DNA of 64,000 nucleotides from Frigoribacterium sp. PvP032 (GCF_017833035.1 NZ_JAFIBM010000001.1:1860001-1924000); one strand, 5' to 3'; positions 26,889-36,006 are shown, counted from the first letter of the stretch. A program made the numbers and translations. Notes: a model not told the origin generated them from the sequence alone.

Positions 26889-28482
26889 GTCACCGCAGAC
26901 GTTCGTCGCCCCGCTGCACGTCCAGTCCGGAGCCTGGTGGGCCTCGTCCCACGGGAACGCCCGGCGCACCGCCCTCGGCGCGACCGCCGCCGTGGTCCTG
27001 TTGGCCATGATCTCGTGGCTCATCTGGATCTCGCCGTCGGACAACCCCGTCCGCACGGCCGTCCAGCAGGCGGTCGGCACCTCGCCCGCCCAGGTCACGG
27101 CCATGAAGGAGGACCGCTCGGCCCTGCTCGACCAGCTCGTCGCGGCGAAGCAGCAACTGGCGGCGAGCAAGACACAGCTCGCCGACGTCCAGCAGCAGGC
27201 GTGGACGTCGGAGGGGCAGCTCACCGACGCACAGGCCCGTCTCGCCTCGGCGCAGGACGCGCTGCGGGACGCTCAGGCGGCCACCGGGGGCGACTCGGCG
27301 TCCGGAGGCTCCGGGACGGCGAACGGCGCGGGCGGCGGCGGCTCTGGCAGCGGCTCTGCCGCGGTCGTCCCCGGGACGAAGGGCGGTGGCTCGGGCAACG
27401 GGAACGGCTCCGGCTCCGGCAACGGGAGCGGCAACGGCAACGGCAACGGGAGCGGCAACGGCTCCGGCGACGGGGGCGGCACGACGGGTCCCGTCCCGAT
27501 CACGGCTCCCTCCCTCGCGGACATCGTGTCGCCCGAGTCGCGCTACTTCGGCCTCTACACGACCCAGTCGCCGTTCAGCTGGTCCGAGTTCGACGACGTC
27601 AGCGCGAAGGTCGGCGTCCAGCCGAACATGGCCGGCTACTTCCAGGGCTTCGACCAGGAGTTCAACGCCACGGCCGTGAACCGGTCGTGGGCGAAGGGCG
27701 ACCTGCCGTTCCTCACGTGGGAGTCGCGCCCGATCGCCGCCGCGAACGACGCGGTCGTCGAGCCCGACTACGAGCTCAGCAAGATCGTCGACGGCGACTT
27801 CGACGAGTACCTGACGCGCTGGGCCGACGCGCTCGTGGCCAACGGACTGCCCATGGCCATCCGCCTCGACCACGAGATGAACGGCAACTGGTACCCGTGG
27901 GCGGAGGGCGTGAACGGGAACGAGAAGGGCGAGTACGTCGAGATGTGGAAGCACGTGCACGACCTCTTCGAGGCCCGTGGCGCCAACGAGCTCGTCGCCT
28001 GGGTCTGGGCCCCCACCCGGGTCGAGGGCGTGCCCACCAAGAACAGGGGCGTCGAGTACACGGAGAGCCTCTACCCCGGCGACGACTACGTCGACTGGGT
28101 CGGCATGACCGGCTACCTGCGCAACAGCGTGGAGACGCCCCAGAGCGGGGACTTCCAGGGCACCTTCGGCAAGACCCTGACGCAGCTGCGCCAGATCACG
28201 TCGAAGCCGATCATCCTCGCCGAGATGGGCGCGGCCGAGCTCGGCACGACGAAGGACGCCCAGAAGCCCAGGTGGATCGACTCGCTGTTCACCGAGCTCG
28301 CGAAGCCGGAGAACGACGACATCCTCGGCTTCTCCTGGTTCAACCTCACGGCCACGACCGTGTCGAGCGGCTCGTACCTGACGAACGACTGGCGGATCGC
28401 CTCCCGGCAGGACTCCCTCGAGGCGTTCCGGCGCGGGATCGCCAGGACCGACACCGACTTCGCATTGAGGACCGCGCCGTGA
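26881..28482 (+). CDS. Membrane-anchored GH26-like glycoside hydrolase
   Basis: A 533-residue protein. One membrane helix (about 33-52) anchors it facing outward, then a coiled-coil stalk (about 75-135), then a long Gly/Ser/Asn linker (about 140-205) built of repeating SGNGNG units, then a GH26 (beta-mannanase-type) catalytic domain (about 215-525). Acid/base Glu332 lies in RLDHEMNGNWYPW and nucleophile Glu448 in ILAEMGA, both intact. The start TTG 26881 is chosen because GGAGG lies 9 nt upstream; it overlaps the synthase stop, showing translational coupling. The role is probably trimming or release of the polymer made by the preceding synthase, like BcsZ in cellulose systems (inference). Confidence 0.83.
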   Translation: MSESPQTFVAPLHVQSGAWWASSHGNARRTALGATAAVVLLAMISWLIWISPSDNPVRTAVQQAVGTSPAQVTAMKEDRSALLDQLVAAKQQLAASKTQLADVQQQAWTSEGQLTDAQARLASAQDALRDAQAATGGDSASGGSGTANGAGGGGSGSGSAAVVPGTKGGGSGNGNGSGSGNGSGNGNGNGSGNGSGDGGGTTGPVPITAPSLADIVSPESRYFGLYTTQSPFSWSEFDDVSAKVGVQPNMAGYFQGFDQEFNATAVNRSWAKGDLPFLTWESRPIAAANDAVVEPDYELSKIVDGDFDEYLTRWADALVANGLPMAIRLDHEMNGNWYPWAEGVNGNEKGEYVEMWKHVHDLFEARGANELVAWVWAPTRVEGVPTKNRGVEYTESLYPGDDYVDWVGMTGYLRNSVETPQSGDFQGTFGKTLTQLRQITSKPIILAEMGAAELGTTKDAQKPRWIDSLFTELAKPENDDILGFSWFNLTATTVSSGSYLTNDWRIASRQDSLEAFRRGIARTDTDFALRTAP

Positions 28483-28582
28483 CCGCGGAACGTCCGTCAC
28501 GGCCACGGTCGCCGCGGCCACGGCCCACCACCACCTCACCAGCACCCCTGACTGCAGCACCCCAGATCGCGAGGAGCGCATC

Positions 28583-30028
28583 ATGAGCAAGAACACCAGC
28601 CCGGTCGACAGCGCCGGCACCGACCCCCAGTCCGTCGACGCCGCGGTGACGTCGGCCTCGACCAAGCCCCGCATCAGCGTGATCGGCACCGGCTACCTCG
28701 GCGCCACGCACGCTGCGGCGATGGCCGAGATGGGCTTCGACGTCATCGGGGTCGACACGGACCCCGCCAAGGTCGAGGCGCTCAGCCAGGGCCGCGTGCC
28801 CTTCTTCGAGCCAGGGCTGCCCGAGCTCATCCTCCGCCACGTCGAGTCGGGGCGCCTGCTCTTCACGACCGACATCGCCGAGGCCGTCGCCCTGTCCGAC
28901 GTGCACTTCATCTGCGTCGGCACGCCGCAGCGGCGGGGGAGCCACGCCGCGAACCTCAGCTACGTGGAGGAGGCCACCCGCAAGGTGGCCCAGTCGCTCA
29001 GCCACGACGGCCTGATCGTCGGCAAGTCCACCGTGCCGGTCGGCACCGCAGCGCGGCTCCGCGAGATCGTCGCGGGCGCCCTGCCCGCCGGGGTGTCGGC
29101 GGACGTCGTCTGGAACCCCGAGTTCCTCCGCGAGGGCCACGCCGTCGAGGACACCCTGCGACCCGACCGCATCGTCTTCGGCGGGACGGACACGCGCACC
29201 GAGGCGATCCTCCGAGAGGTCTACGCCGAGCCGATCGCGACGGGCACCCCCGTCATCTCGTGCGACCTGCCGACGGCCGAGCTCGTCAAGGTGAGCGCGA
29301 ACGCGTTCCTCGCGACGAAGATCTCGTTCATCAACGCCATCAGCGAGCTCTGCGAGGCAGCGGGCGCGAACGTCACGACCCTCGCTGACGCCCTCGGCTT
29401 CGACGACCGGATCGGCCGCAAGTTCCTCAACGCCGGCCTCGGCTTCGGCGGCGGCTGCCTGCCGAAGGACATCCGTGCCCTGATGTTCCGCGCCAACGAG
29501 CTCGGGGCGCACCGGGCCGTCGGGCTCATGCAGCAGGTCGACGAGATCAACATGGCCCAGCGCCAGCGGGTCATCGACCAGGCCATCGACGCCTGTGGTG
29601 GTTCGGTCCTCAACCGGCGCATCGCCGTCCTCGGCGCGGCCTTCAAGCCGCACACGGACGACGTCCGCGACTCGCCGGCCCTGAACGTGGCCGCCGCCCT
29701 GCACCTGCGCGGCGCCCAGGTGCTGGTGGTGGACCCGGAGGCGACCCAGACCGCCCAGCGCAGCTTCCCGACGCTGTCGTTCGCCGACACCATCGAGGAG
29801 GCGGTGTCCGACGCCGACGCCGTCCTCCTGCTGACGGAGTGGCCCGAGTTCGTCCACGCGGAGCCCTCCGCCCTCGCCGACCTCGCGGCCAACCCCGTCG
29901 TGATCGACGCGCGCAACGTTCTCGACGCCGAGGTGTGGTCGGGCGGCGGCTGGGAGGTGCGTCCCCTCGGGGGCCGTCGCACCCCGGCTCAGCGTCGCGT
30001 CCTCACCGGGAGCAGCATCCCCGCCTGA
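28583..30028 (+). CDS. ugd: UDP-glucose 6-dehydrogenase family protein
   Basis: NAD-dependent enzyme of 481 residues oxidising UDP-glucose (or a related UDP/GDP-sugar) to the uronic acid. After a 30-residue Ser/Thr/Asp-rich extension comes the Rossmann motif ISVIGTGYLGATHAAAMAE, then the catalytic Glu region NPEFLREG, the catalytic Lys segment VKVSANAFLATKISFIN and nucleophile Cys in GFGGGCLPKD. The C-terminal UDP-binding domain reads AFKPHTDDVRDSPAL. ATG 28583 has AGGAGC upstream. 100 bp after the GH26 gene and terminated by a hairpin, so it closes the polysaccharide operon and should supply its activated sugar. Confidence 0.92.
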   Translation: MSKNTSPVDSAGTDPQSVDAAVTSASTKPRISVIGTGYLGATHAAAMAEMGFDVIGVDTDPAKVEALSQGRVPFFEPGLPELILRHVESGRLLFTTDIAEAVALSDVHFICVGTPQRRGSHAANLSYVEEATRKVAQSLSHDGLIVGKSTVPVGTAARLREIVAGALPAGVSADVVWNPEFLREGHAVEDTLRPDRIVFGGTDTRTEAILREVYAEPIATGTPVISCDLPTAELVKVSANAFLATKISFINAISELCEAAGANVTTLADALGFDDRIGRKFLNAGLGFGGGCLPKDIRALMFRANELGAHRAVGLMQQVDEINMAQRQRVIDQAIDACGGSVLNRRIAVLGAAFKPHTDDVRDSPALNVAAALHLRGAQVLVVDPEATQTAQRSFPTLSFADTIEEAVSDADAVLLLTEWPEFVHAEPSALADLAANPVVIDARNVLDAEVWSGGGWEVRPLGGRRTPAQRRVLTGSSIPA

Positions 30029-30041
30029 CGACCGTCCCGCA

Positions 30042-30088
30042 CACGGCAGGAGGCCCGCACCCCCGAGGGGTGCGGGCCTCCTGCCGTG
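30042..30088. terminator. Bidirectional terminator between ugd and glnA1
   Basis: Perfect 22-bp arms (30042-30063 and 30067-30088) with loop CGA, between two converging genes. Confidence 0.8.
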
Positions 30089-30144
30089 CCGGCGGCCGAC
30101 GCGAACGGGACGCGACCGGATCGGTCACGCCCCGTCGGCCTCGG

Positions 30145-31569
30145 CTAGACGCCGAAGTAGAGCTCGAACTCGAAGGGGTGCGGGCGCTGCGCCATCGGCA
30201 GGATCTCCTTCTCGCGCTTGTACGCGATCCAGGTCTCGATGAGGTCCTCGGTGAAGACGTTGCCCTTCGTGAGGAACGCGTGGTCGGCCTCGAGCGCGTC
30301 GAGGGCGCCGTCGAGAGACGCGGGCACCTGGGGGATGCCCTTGGCCTCCTCGGGGGGCAGCTCGTAGAGGTCCTTGTCGACGGGCTCGTGCGGCTCGATG
30401 CGGTTCTGGATCCCGTCGAGGCCGGCCATCAGCTGGGCCGCGAACGCGAGATACGGGTTCGACGCCGCGTCCGGGACGCGGAACTCGATGCGCTTGGCCT
30501 TGGGGTTCGTGCCGGTGATCGGGATGCGGATCGCGGCCGAGCGGTTTCCGGCCGAGTAGACCAGGTTGACGGGGGCCTCGAAGCCGGGGATCAGGCGGTG
30601 GTAAGAGTTGATCGACGGGTTCGTGAACGCGAGCACGGCGGGTGCGTGCTTGAGCAGGCCGCCGATGTACCAGCGGGCAAGGTCGGAGAGCCCGCCGTAG
30701 CCGTTCTCGTCGTAGAACAGCGGCTTGCCGTCGCTCCAGAGCGACTGGTGGGTGTGCATGCCCGAGCCGTTGTCGCCGAAGAGCGGCTTGGGCATGAAGG
30801 TCGCGACCTTGCCCCACTGCTCGGCCGTGTTCTTGACGATGTACTTGAACTTGAGGATGTCGTCGGCCGCGTGGACCATCGTGTCGAACTTGTAGTTGAT
30901 CTCCTGCTGGCCGCCGGTGCCCACCTCGTGGTGCGCGCGCTCGAGCTCGAGGCCGGAGTCGATCAGCTTGAGGCTGATGTCGTCGCGGAGGTCGGCTGTC
31001 TTGTCGACCGGGCTGACGGGGAAGTAGCCGCCCTTGTAGGCGGTCTTGTTTGCGAGGTTGCCGCCCTCCTCGACGCGGCCCGTGTTCCAGGCGCCCTCCT
31101 CGCTGTCGACGCTGTAGAAGCTGGCGTTCTGCTTCACCTCGTAGCGCACGTCGTCGAAGATGTAGAACTCGGCCTCGGGGGCGAAGAACGCGGTGTCGGC
31201 GATGCCGGTCGAGGCGAGGTACTTCTCGGCCTTCTTGGCGACCTGGCGCGGGTCGCGGCTGTAGAGCTCGCCGTTCCGCGGGTTGAAGATGTCGAAGACG
31301 AGCACGAGCGTGAGCTCAGCACGGAAGGGGTCGACGTAGCCGGTGGTCACGTCAGGGATGAGCTGCATGTCCGACTCGTGGATCGAGGCGAAGCCGCGGA
31401 TGGAGGACCCGTCGAAGAGCTGGCCGACGGAGAAGAACTCCTCGTCGACGGTGGACGCGGGGATGTTGAAGTGCTGCTGGACGCCGGGGAGGTCCGTGAA
31501 CCGGATGTCGAGGAACTTGACGTCGTTGTCCTTGATGAACGTCAGCACCTCGGAAGAATCGGTGAACAT
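30145..31569 (-). CDS. glnA1: Glutamine synthetase, type I beta (primary nitrogen assimilation)
   Basis: Forms glutamine from glutamate, ammonium and ATP as a dodecamer. The 474 residues show DGSSIRGF, the metal segment APEAEFYIF, the ammonium/glutamate segment [28 protein letters not shown] and NRSAAIRIP. The adenylylation site is intact: Tyr in [17 protein letters not shown], the target of GlnE. The start ATG 31569 follows GGAGAG. A tandem GlnR-type box lies 74-111 bp upstream (31643-31680), indicating nitrogen-limited activation. It shares its terminator with ugd. Confidence 0.97.
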   Translation of the reverse strand: MFTDSSEVLTFIKDNDVKFLDIRFTDLPGVQQHFNIPASTVDEEFFSVGQLFDGSSIRGFASIHESDMQLIPDVTTGYVDPFRAELTLVLVFDIFNPRNGELYSRDPRQVAKKAEKYLASTGIADTAFFAPEAEFYIFDDVRYEVKQNASFYSVDSEEGAWNTGRVEEGGNLANKTAYKGGYFPVSPVDKTADLRDDISLKLIDSGLELERAHHEVGTGGQQEINYKFDTMVHAADDILKFKYIVKNTAEQWGKVATFMPKPLFGDNGSGMHTHQSLWSDGKPLFYDENGYGGLSDLARWYIGGLLKHAPAVLAFTNPSINSYHRLIPGFEAPVNLVYSAGNRSAAIRIPITGTNPKAKRIEFRVPDAASNPYLAFAAQLMAGLDGIQNRIEPHEPVDKDLYELPPEEAKGIPQVPASLDGALDALEADHAFLTKGNVFTEDLIETWIAYKREKEILPMAQRPHPFEFELYFGV

Positions 31570-31642
31570 CTAGGTGTCTCTCCAATGGGCTCAGATCGGT
31601 CAGACTGCCGGTCGCAGCCTTCGATGACGCTAGGGGGGCGCG

Positions 31643-31680
31643 GTTTCGTCGCGGTGTCCCCATTGTTTCAGAGATGTTAC
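31643..31680 (-). promoter_or_regulatory. Double GlnR box upstream of glnA1
   Basis: Read on the minus strand, four half-sites occur with exact 6-bp spacers: GTAAC, GAAAC, GACAC, GAAAC. This fits the actinobacterial GlnR consensus gTnAC-n6-GaAAC repeated twice. Position in front of glnA1, a classic GlnR target, supports it. Confidence 0.75.
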
Positions 31681-31707
31681 GGGTGGCGCGTCGATAGGCT
31701 CGTCGTC

Positions 31708-32148
31708 ATGCACGACGACCGCTCCCGCCCTCCGTCCGACCCCCTCGACGGCGGTGCGGCCCCGCGGCAGGACTGGCCGGGCCAGCGTCTCGGCCTGCCG
31801 CGCACGGGCCCGCGCTCGATCGCGCGACTCGGTCGCCGGATCGCCGGGGTGACGATCGACTGGGGCCTCGCCTACGTCGTCGCATTCGCCTTCTTCGACG
31901 GCCAGGGCCTCGCCATCACGGTGATCTTCAGCGTCGTCCAGATCGTGTTCCTGGTCACGCTCGGCGGCACCGTCGGCCATCTCGTCCTCGGGATGCGCCT
32001 CGTGCCGATGGCGGGCGGGCGCATCGGCCTCTGGCGCCCGGTCGTCCGCACGCTGCTGCTCGCCCTCGTCATCCCCGCGGTCGTCTGGGACCAGGACCAG
32101 CGGGGCCTGCACGACCGCGTGGCCGGCACGGTGCTCGTCCGCGTCTGA
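31708..32148 (+). CDS. RDD family membrane protein
   Basis: Protein of 146 residues with three membrane helices after a polar Arg/Pro-rich N-terminus of about 35 residues. The RDD signature is seen as RLGRRIAGVTIDWGLAY in helix 1 and the C-terminal DQRGLHDRVAGTVLV. Family function is unclear; some are transport-related. TAGGCT at 31695-31700 ends 7 nt before the ATG with no Shine-Dalgarno, a leaderless arrangement. Divergent from glnA1 and converging on the DUF4191 gene, a conserved actinobacterial neighbourhood. Confidence 0.9.
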   Translation: MHDDRSRPPSDPLDGGAAPRQDWPGQRLGLPRTGPRSIARLGRRIAGVTIDWGLAYVVAFAFFDGQGLAITVIFSVVQIVFLVTLGGTVGHLVLGMRLVPMAGGRIGLWRPVVRTLLLALVIPAVVWDQDQRGLHDRVAGTVLVRV

Positions 32149-32158
32149 CGACGACCGG

Positions 32159-32207
32159 ACAGACGGAGGCGCCCGTCCCCTCGAGGGGGACGGGCGCCTC
32201 CGTCTGT
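32159..32207. terminator. Bidirectional terminator between the RDD and DUF4191 genes
   Basis: Perfect 22-bp arms (32159-32180 and 32186-32207) with a 5-nt loop TCGAG, between converging genes. Confidence 0.8.
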
Positions 32208-32235
32208 GGCTGGTTCGATCAGCGGATCGCGTCGA

Positions 32236-32958
32236 TCAGCGCGGACGCCCGGCGCGGACCTTGAACGGGTCGACGCCCTTGGGGATCGGGAGGCCGTTCT
32301 TGCCGAGCGACTGGAGGCGGTTGCTGACGGCGAGCACCTCGTTCCGGTTCAGCGACGACTTGATCTTGTTCATGCGGCCCGCGATCTTGTGCAGCGGGAC
32401 CGACTCGGCGTCGGGTCCGACGTTCAGCACCGTGATGGGGACGTTCGGCAGGATCCGGGCGACCTTGCGACGCTCCTCGTCGACGAGCTTCTTGGTCTGG
32501 GCGACCGAGCCCTCGCCGATCAGGACGACGCCGCCCTTGCCGACGGCCCGGTAGACGGCGGCCTGGGAGCGGCCCTGCACGGCGACGGGCATCTCGGCTG
32601 CACGCCACGATCGGCGCAGGCCGCTCTTCATGACGGCGCCCACCGCCCCGGGCTGGCCCTCGATCTGCGAGTACGCGGCCCGCTCGGCCTTGCGGCCGAG
32701 GACGATCAGCAGCAGCAGGATGCCGAGCATCAGGCCGACCACGATGTAGAGCACGAGTGCCAGGACGTTGCCGGCGGAGAGGAAGATCCCCGCGAGCACG
32801 CCGGCGGCCACGGGCAGCAGCAGTGCCAGCAGCATCAGCGGCAGCGCAGTCTTGTCGACGCGGCGGGTCATCTTGAACACCTGCCACATCTGCTTGAAGC
32901 GGCCCGGTTCCTTGGGCGGCTTCGGGGACGTGTTCTCCGGTGACGTGCGACGTGCCAT
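32236..32958 (-). CDS. DUF4191 membrane protein
   Basis: Conserved actinobacterial protein of 240 residues. A basic N-terminus ending VFKMTRRVDKTALPLML leads into two closely spaced membrane helices (about 38-92), followed by a soluble domain with ERAAYSQIEGQPGAVGAVM, RRSWRAAEMPVAV and VVLIGEGSV. Function unknown; in many actinobacteria it neighbours lipoate synthesis genes and glnA, but lipA/lipB are not next to it here. TATCCT on the minus strand (32966-32971) ends 7 nt before the ATG, so the mRNA is probably leaderless. Confidence 0.9.
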   Translation of the reverse strand: MARRTSPENTSPKPPKEPGRFKQMWQVFKMTRRVDKTALPLMLLALLLPVAAGVLAGIFLSAGNVLALVLYIVVGLMLGILLLLIVLGRKAERAAYSQIEGQPGAVGAVMKSGLRRSWRAAEMPVAVQGRSQAAVYRAVGKGGVVLIGEGSVAQTKKLVDEERRKVARILPNVPITVLNVGPDAESVPLHKIAGRMNKIKSSLNRNEVLAVSNRLQSLGKNGLPIPKGVDPFKVRAGRPR

Positions 32959-33082
32959 GCAGATCAGGATACGGGGTCGCGAGCCGCCGTGGGTCCTCCC
33001 CGGGTCGGCCACGGTCGCCGTCCCTCCCCACCGCACCCGAGGAGGGGCGGCTCTGGGCCTGCCCGTCGGCCACGATGGCCCC

Positions 33083-34426
33083 ATGGTCACCTCCTCGCTC
33101 GGTCCGTACGTGCTCGCGCCGGGCCGTTCCTGGCCCCCCGGCCGGGACGAGAGCGCGGAGGGCACGGCCCCCGACGGGCGCCGAGTCGTCCTCCGGCGGG
33201 CATCGCCGGCCTTCGTGGCAGTGGTCAGCTCGATGCCGCACCCGCACCTCCTGCAGCCCGTCGACGTGCTCGCCGACGACGACGGCGCCCTGGTCGTGGT
33301 CTCGGCCGAGCCCGGCGGGGAGCGTCTCGACACCTGGGCGCGGCGACGCGGGACGATGTCCGCGGGAGAAGCCGTGACCGTCCTGCTCCCGGTGCTCGCT
33401 GCCGTGTCGCACCTCGCCCGGCGTGGGGCGGTGCTCGGAGGCATCGGTCTCCAGCACGTCGTGATCGACGACCGGGGCGCACCCGTCCTCGTGGGCGGCG
33501 TCGTCGCGGCGTACCCCGTGCGCCGGCCTCCGACCCCGGGGCGTCTGCCGCCCGAGACCGTGCCGGAGGGCGCGCGTACCTTCGTCGAGGCCCTGGCCCT
33601 CCAGCTGTCCCCTCACGACAGGGACGAGCTCCTGGGGTCGGAGGGCATCGGCACGAACATGGACGAGCTCGTCGAGCTGGTCCACGACCTGGCTGCGCCG
33701 GTCGCGTTGCCGACGACGACGCCCGGCAGCGGCGTCGAGGAGGCGTCGGTCGTCTGGCGCCCGCCGCCGGGGGAGCCGCCGAGGTCCGGCTGGACCAGCG
33801 CGCTGCCCGAGTCCGCCCTGCTGGACGGCCTGGCGGACTGGTGGGAGGCGGTGTCGGCCGTGCCGATCGTGGAGCGGTTGCGTGCCGTGCGACCGCGTTC
33901 CTGGGCACTGGGCGGTCTCGTGGCGGTCTCGCTCGTGATCGGGGTGGCCCTCGTCCCCGACGGGGCGTCACCGGACGTCCCGACGTCGGACGCGTCCGGT
34001 CTCGGTGCGCCGGCACCGGACCCGGACCCGGACCCGGGCCTCGCTCACGGTCCCGCGACCAGTCCCACTGCCACGGCGACGGCGACGGCTTCGCGCACGG
34101 ACGAGGCCTCAGTGCGGGGCGACGACGCAGCGGCCGCGACGGCGGTCCTGCTGCGCGCCCGGATCGACTGCGTCAGGGAACCCTCTACGTCGTGCCTCGC
34201 GGCCGTGGACCAGGCCGGGTCGCCCGTGGCCGGTGACGATGCCCGGGTCCTGGACGATCCCGCGTCGACGGACGGCCTCGTCCTCCCTGTCCGGGTCGAG
34301 TCCGAGGTGCAGCGACTCGGGGAGACAGTGCTGCTGGCGTGCCGGACGGCGGACGACGAACCGGCCTCGGTCCTCGTGGTGAGGACCGAGGCCGGTTGGC
34401 GTCTCAGGGAGGTTCTGCAGCGCTGA
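33083..34426 (+). CDS. Pseudokinase-like single-pass membrane protein
   Basis: A 447-residue protein. Residues about 5-165 resemble a bacterial Ser/Thr kinase lobe arrangement (HPHLLQPVDVLADDDGALVVV as strand/hinge; in part HPHLLQPVDVLADD), but the ATP Lys is replaced (RRVVLRRA), the catalytic HRD loop reads GIGLQHVVIDDRG without the Asp, and DFG is missing (PVLVGG), so catalysis is unlikely. A membrane helix lies at about 275-295, then a Pro/Asp/Thr-rich linker, then an outside domain (about 340-447) with three Cys. The kinase relation is judged by eye and moderate. The stop codon lies inside a tandem 18-bp duplication. Confidence 0.6.
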   Translation: MVTSSLGPYVLAPGRSWPPGRDESAEGTAPDGRRVVLRRASPAFVAVVSSMPHPHLLQPVDVLADDDGALVVVSAEPGGERLDTWARRRGTMSAGEAVTVLLPVLAAVSHLARRGAVLGGIGLQHVVIDDRGAPVLVGGVVAAYPVRRPPTPGRLPPETVPEGARTFVEALALQLSPHDRDELLGSEGIGTNMDELVELVHDLAAPVALPTTTPGSGVEEASVVWRPPPGEPPRSGWTSALPESALLDGLADWWEAVSAVPIVERLRAVRPRSWALGGLVAVSLVIGVALVPDGASPDVPTSDASGLGAPAPDPDPDPGLAHGPATSPTATATATASRTDEASVRGDDAAAATAVLLRARIDCVREPSTSCLAAVDQAGSPVAGDDARVLDDPASTDGLVLPVRVESEVQRLGETVLLACRTADDEPASVLVVRTEAGWRLREVLQR

Positions 34427-34444
34427 GAGGTTCTGCAGCGCTGA
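34409..34444 (+). repeat. Tandem 18-bp duplication spanning a stop codon
   Basis: Two exact adjacent copies of GAGGTTCTGCAGCGCTGA (34409-34426 and 34427-34444). The first supplies the last five codons and TGA of the pseudokinase-like gene; the second would encode the same five residues and stop again in frame. Confidence 0.95.
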
Positions 34445-34467
34445 CGCACCGCATCAGACGGACGAGG

Positions 34468-36006
34468 TCAGATGCCCAGCACGCCCGCGAAGTCGCCGGC
34501 CTCGAGACGGGCCTTGACCGCCACCAGGAACCGGGCGGCGTCCGCACCGTCGACGATGCGGTGGTCGTACGAGAGGGCCAGGTAGACCATCGACCGGACC
34601 GCGATCGCGTCCGCTCCGTCGACCGAGACGACGACGGGTCGCTTCACGACGACGCCGGTGCCCAGGATGGCGACCTGGGGCAAGAACACCACGGGCGTGT
34701 CGAAGAGCGCCCCGCGCGAACCGGTGTTCGTCACCGTGAAGGTGCCCCCGGCCAGCTCGTCGGGCTTCAGCTTGTTGTCGCGGGTCCGCTGCGCGAGGTC
34801 CGCGATCTGGGCGGCGATGCCGGCCAGGTCGAGGTCCGACGCGTCCTTGATGACGGGCGTGAGCAGACCTCGTTCCGTGTCGACGGCCATGCTGACGTTC
34901 TCGTGGTCCGGGTAGACGATGGAGTCGCCGTCGACCGTCGCGTTCAGCTTGGGGTGCGCCTTGAGGGCCTCCGCCGCCGCCAGGGTGAAGAACGGCAGGA
35001 ACGACAGCTTGTTGCCGGTCTTCTCCAGGAACGCGGCCTTGTTGGCGTCGCGGAACTTCGCCACGGCCGTGACGTCGACCTCGACGACGCTCGTGAGCTG
35101 CGCCATGGCCTGCATCGACTGGACGGCGCGCTCGGCGACGACCTTGCGGAGACGCGTCATGGGCACGGTCGTGCCGCGCAGCGGCGAGACCTCGACAGGA
35201 GCCGGCGCCGACGTGGCGGCGGACGACGCGGACGAGGCGGCCTCGGCCGCGGCGAGCACGTCCTCCTTGCGGATGCGACCGCCGACCCCGCTGCCGCTGA
35301 GGGTGGAGATGTCGACGCCCTTCTCGTTCGCGAGCTTGCGGACGAGAGGGGTGACGTAGCCCGTCGGAGCAGAGGACGTGTCGGCCGGGGCCGACGACGC
35401 GGCGGCGGCGGGAGCAGCTGCGGCGGGTGCCGGAGCTGCTGCTGCCGGAGCTGCCGCTGCCGGTGCTGCGGGAGGCGCCGCGGCCGCGGGCGCCGCAGCC
35501 GCCGCAGGGGGTGCCGCCGCAGCCGGGGCGGTGGCGGGGACGGCCGGGGCCTGGTCGGCAGGCTGCTCGGCTGCAGGGGCCGGGTCCACGTCGTCGGCCG
35601 GGGCAGGAGCGTCGGAGTCCGCCTCCTCGCCGGGGGCCGGTGCCGCAGCGGACGCGACGACGGCGTCGTCCGCGTCGTCCTGGCCGCCCTCGGCGGGGGC
35701 CTCCGGCTGCTCGGCCTCGGTGGTCTCCTCAGCGGGGGCGTCGTCGGCGGAGTCGCCGCCCTGGCCGGAGCCGTCGCCGATGCGGACCAGCGCGGTCCCC
35801 ACCTCGACGGTCTCGTCCTCGGCCACGAGGATCTCCTCGACGACGCCTGCGACGGGGGAGGGGATCTCCGTGTCGACCTTGTCGGTCGAGACCTCGAGCA
35901 GGGGCTCGTCGACCTCGACCCGGTCGCCGACGTTCTTCAGCCAGCGGGTGACCGTGCCCTCGGTGACACTCTCTCCGAGTGCCGGGAGGTTGACGGATTC
36001 GCTCAT
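34468..36006 (-). CDS. sucB: Dihydrolipoamide acyltransferase, E2 of 2-oxoacid dehydrogenase complexes
   Basis: Core acyltransferase of 512 residues. One lipoyl domain (about 1-80; lipoylated Lys in [12 protein letters not shown]), a very long Ala/Pro/Asp/Glu linker (about 85-215), the E3-binding domain (about 220-260, [20 protein letters not shown]), and the catalytic domain with [15 protein letters not shown] holding the active His. Relatives are annotated SucB, but in actinobacteria one E2 often serves both pyruvate and 2-oxoglutarate complexes; with aceE and lpdA in this window a PDH role is likely. ATG 36006 follows GGAG. It lies 90 bp after lpdA, in the same direction. Confidence 0.93.
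   Translation of the reverse strand: MSESVNLPALGESVTEGTVTRWLKNVGDRVEVDEPLLEVSTDKVDTEIPSPVAGVVEEILVAEDETVEVGTALVRIGDGSGQGGDSADDAPAEETTEAEQPEAPAEGGQDDADDAVVASAAAPAPGEEADSDAPAPADDVDPAPAAEQPADQAPAVPATAPAAAAPPAAAAAPAAAAPPAAPAAAAPAAAAPAPAAAAPAAAASSAPADTSSAPTGYVTPLVRKLANEKGVDISTLSGSGVGGRIRKEDVLAAAEAASSASSAATSAPAPVEVSPLRGTTVPMTRLRKVVAERAVQSMQAMAQLTSVVEVDVTAVAKFRDANKAAFLEKTGNKLSFLPFFTLAAAEALKAHPKLNATVDGDSIVYPDHENVSMAVDTERGLLTPVIKDASDLDLAGIAAQIADLAQRTRDNKLKPDELAGGTFTVTNTGSRGALFDTPVVFLPQVAILGTGVVVKRPVVVSVDGADAIAVRSMVYLALSYDHRIVDGADAARFLVAVKARLEAGDFAGVLGI

Noticed and set aside
27380-27480. Gly/Ser/Asn tract in the GH26 gene as a separate minisatellite feature
   Set aside because: It stays in frame and forms a plausible flexible linker between stalk and catalytic domain, so it is treated as part of the protein.
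33083-34426. An active Ser/Thr protein kinase
   Set aside because: ATP Lys, catalytic Asp and DFG are all absent from the positions where they would be expected.
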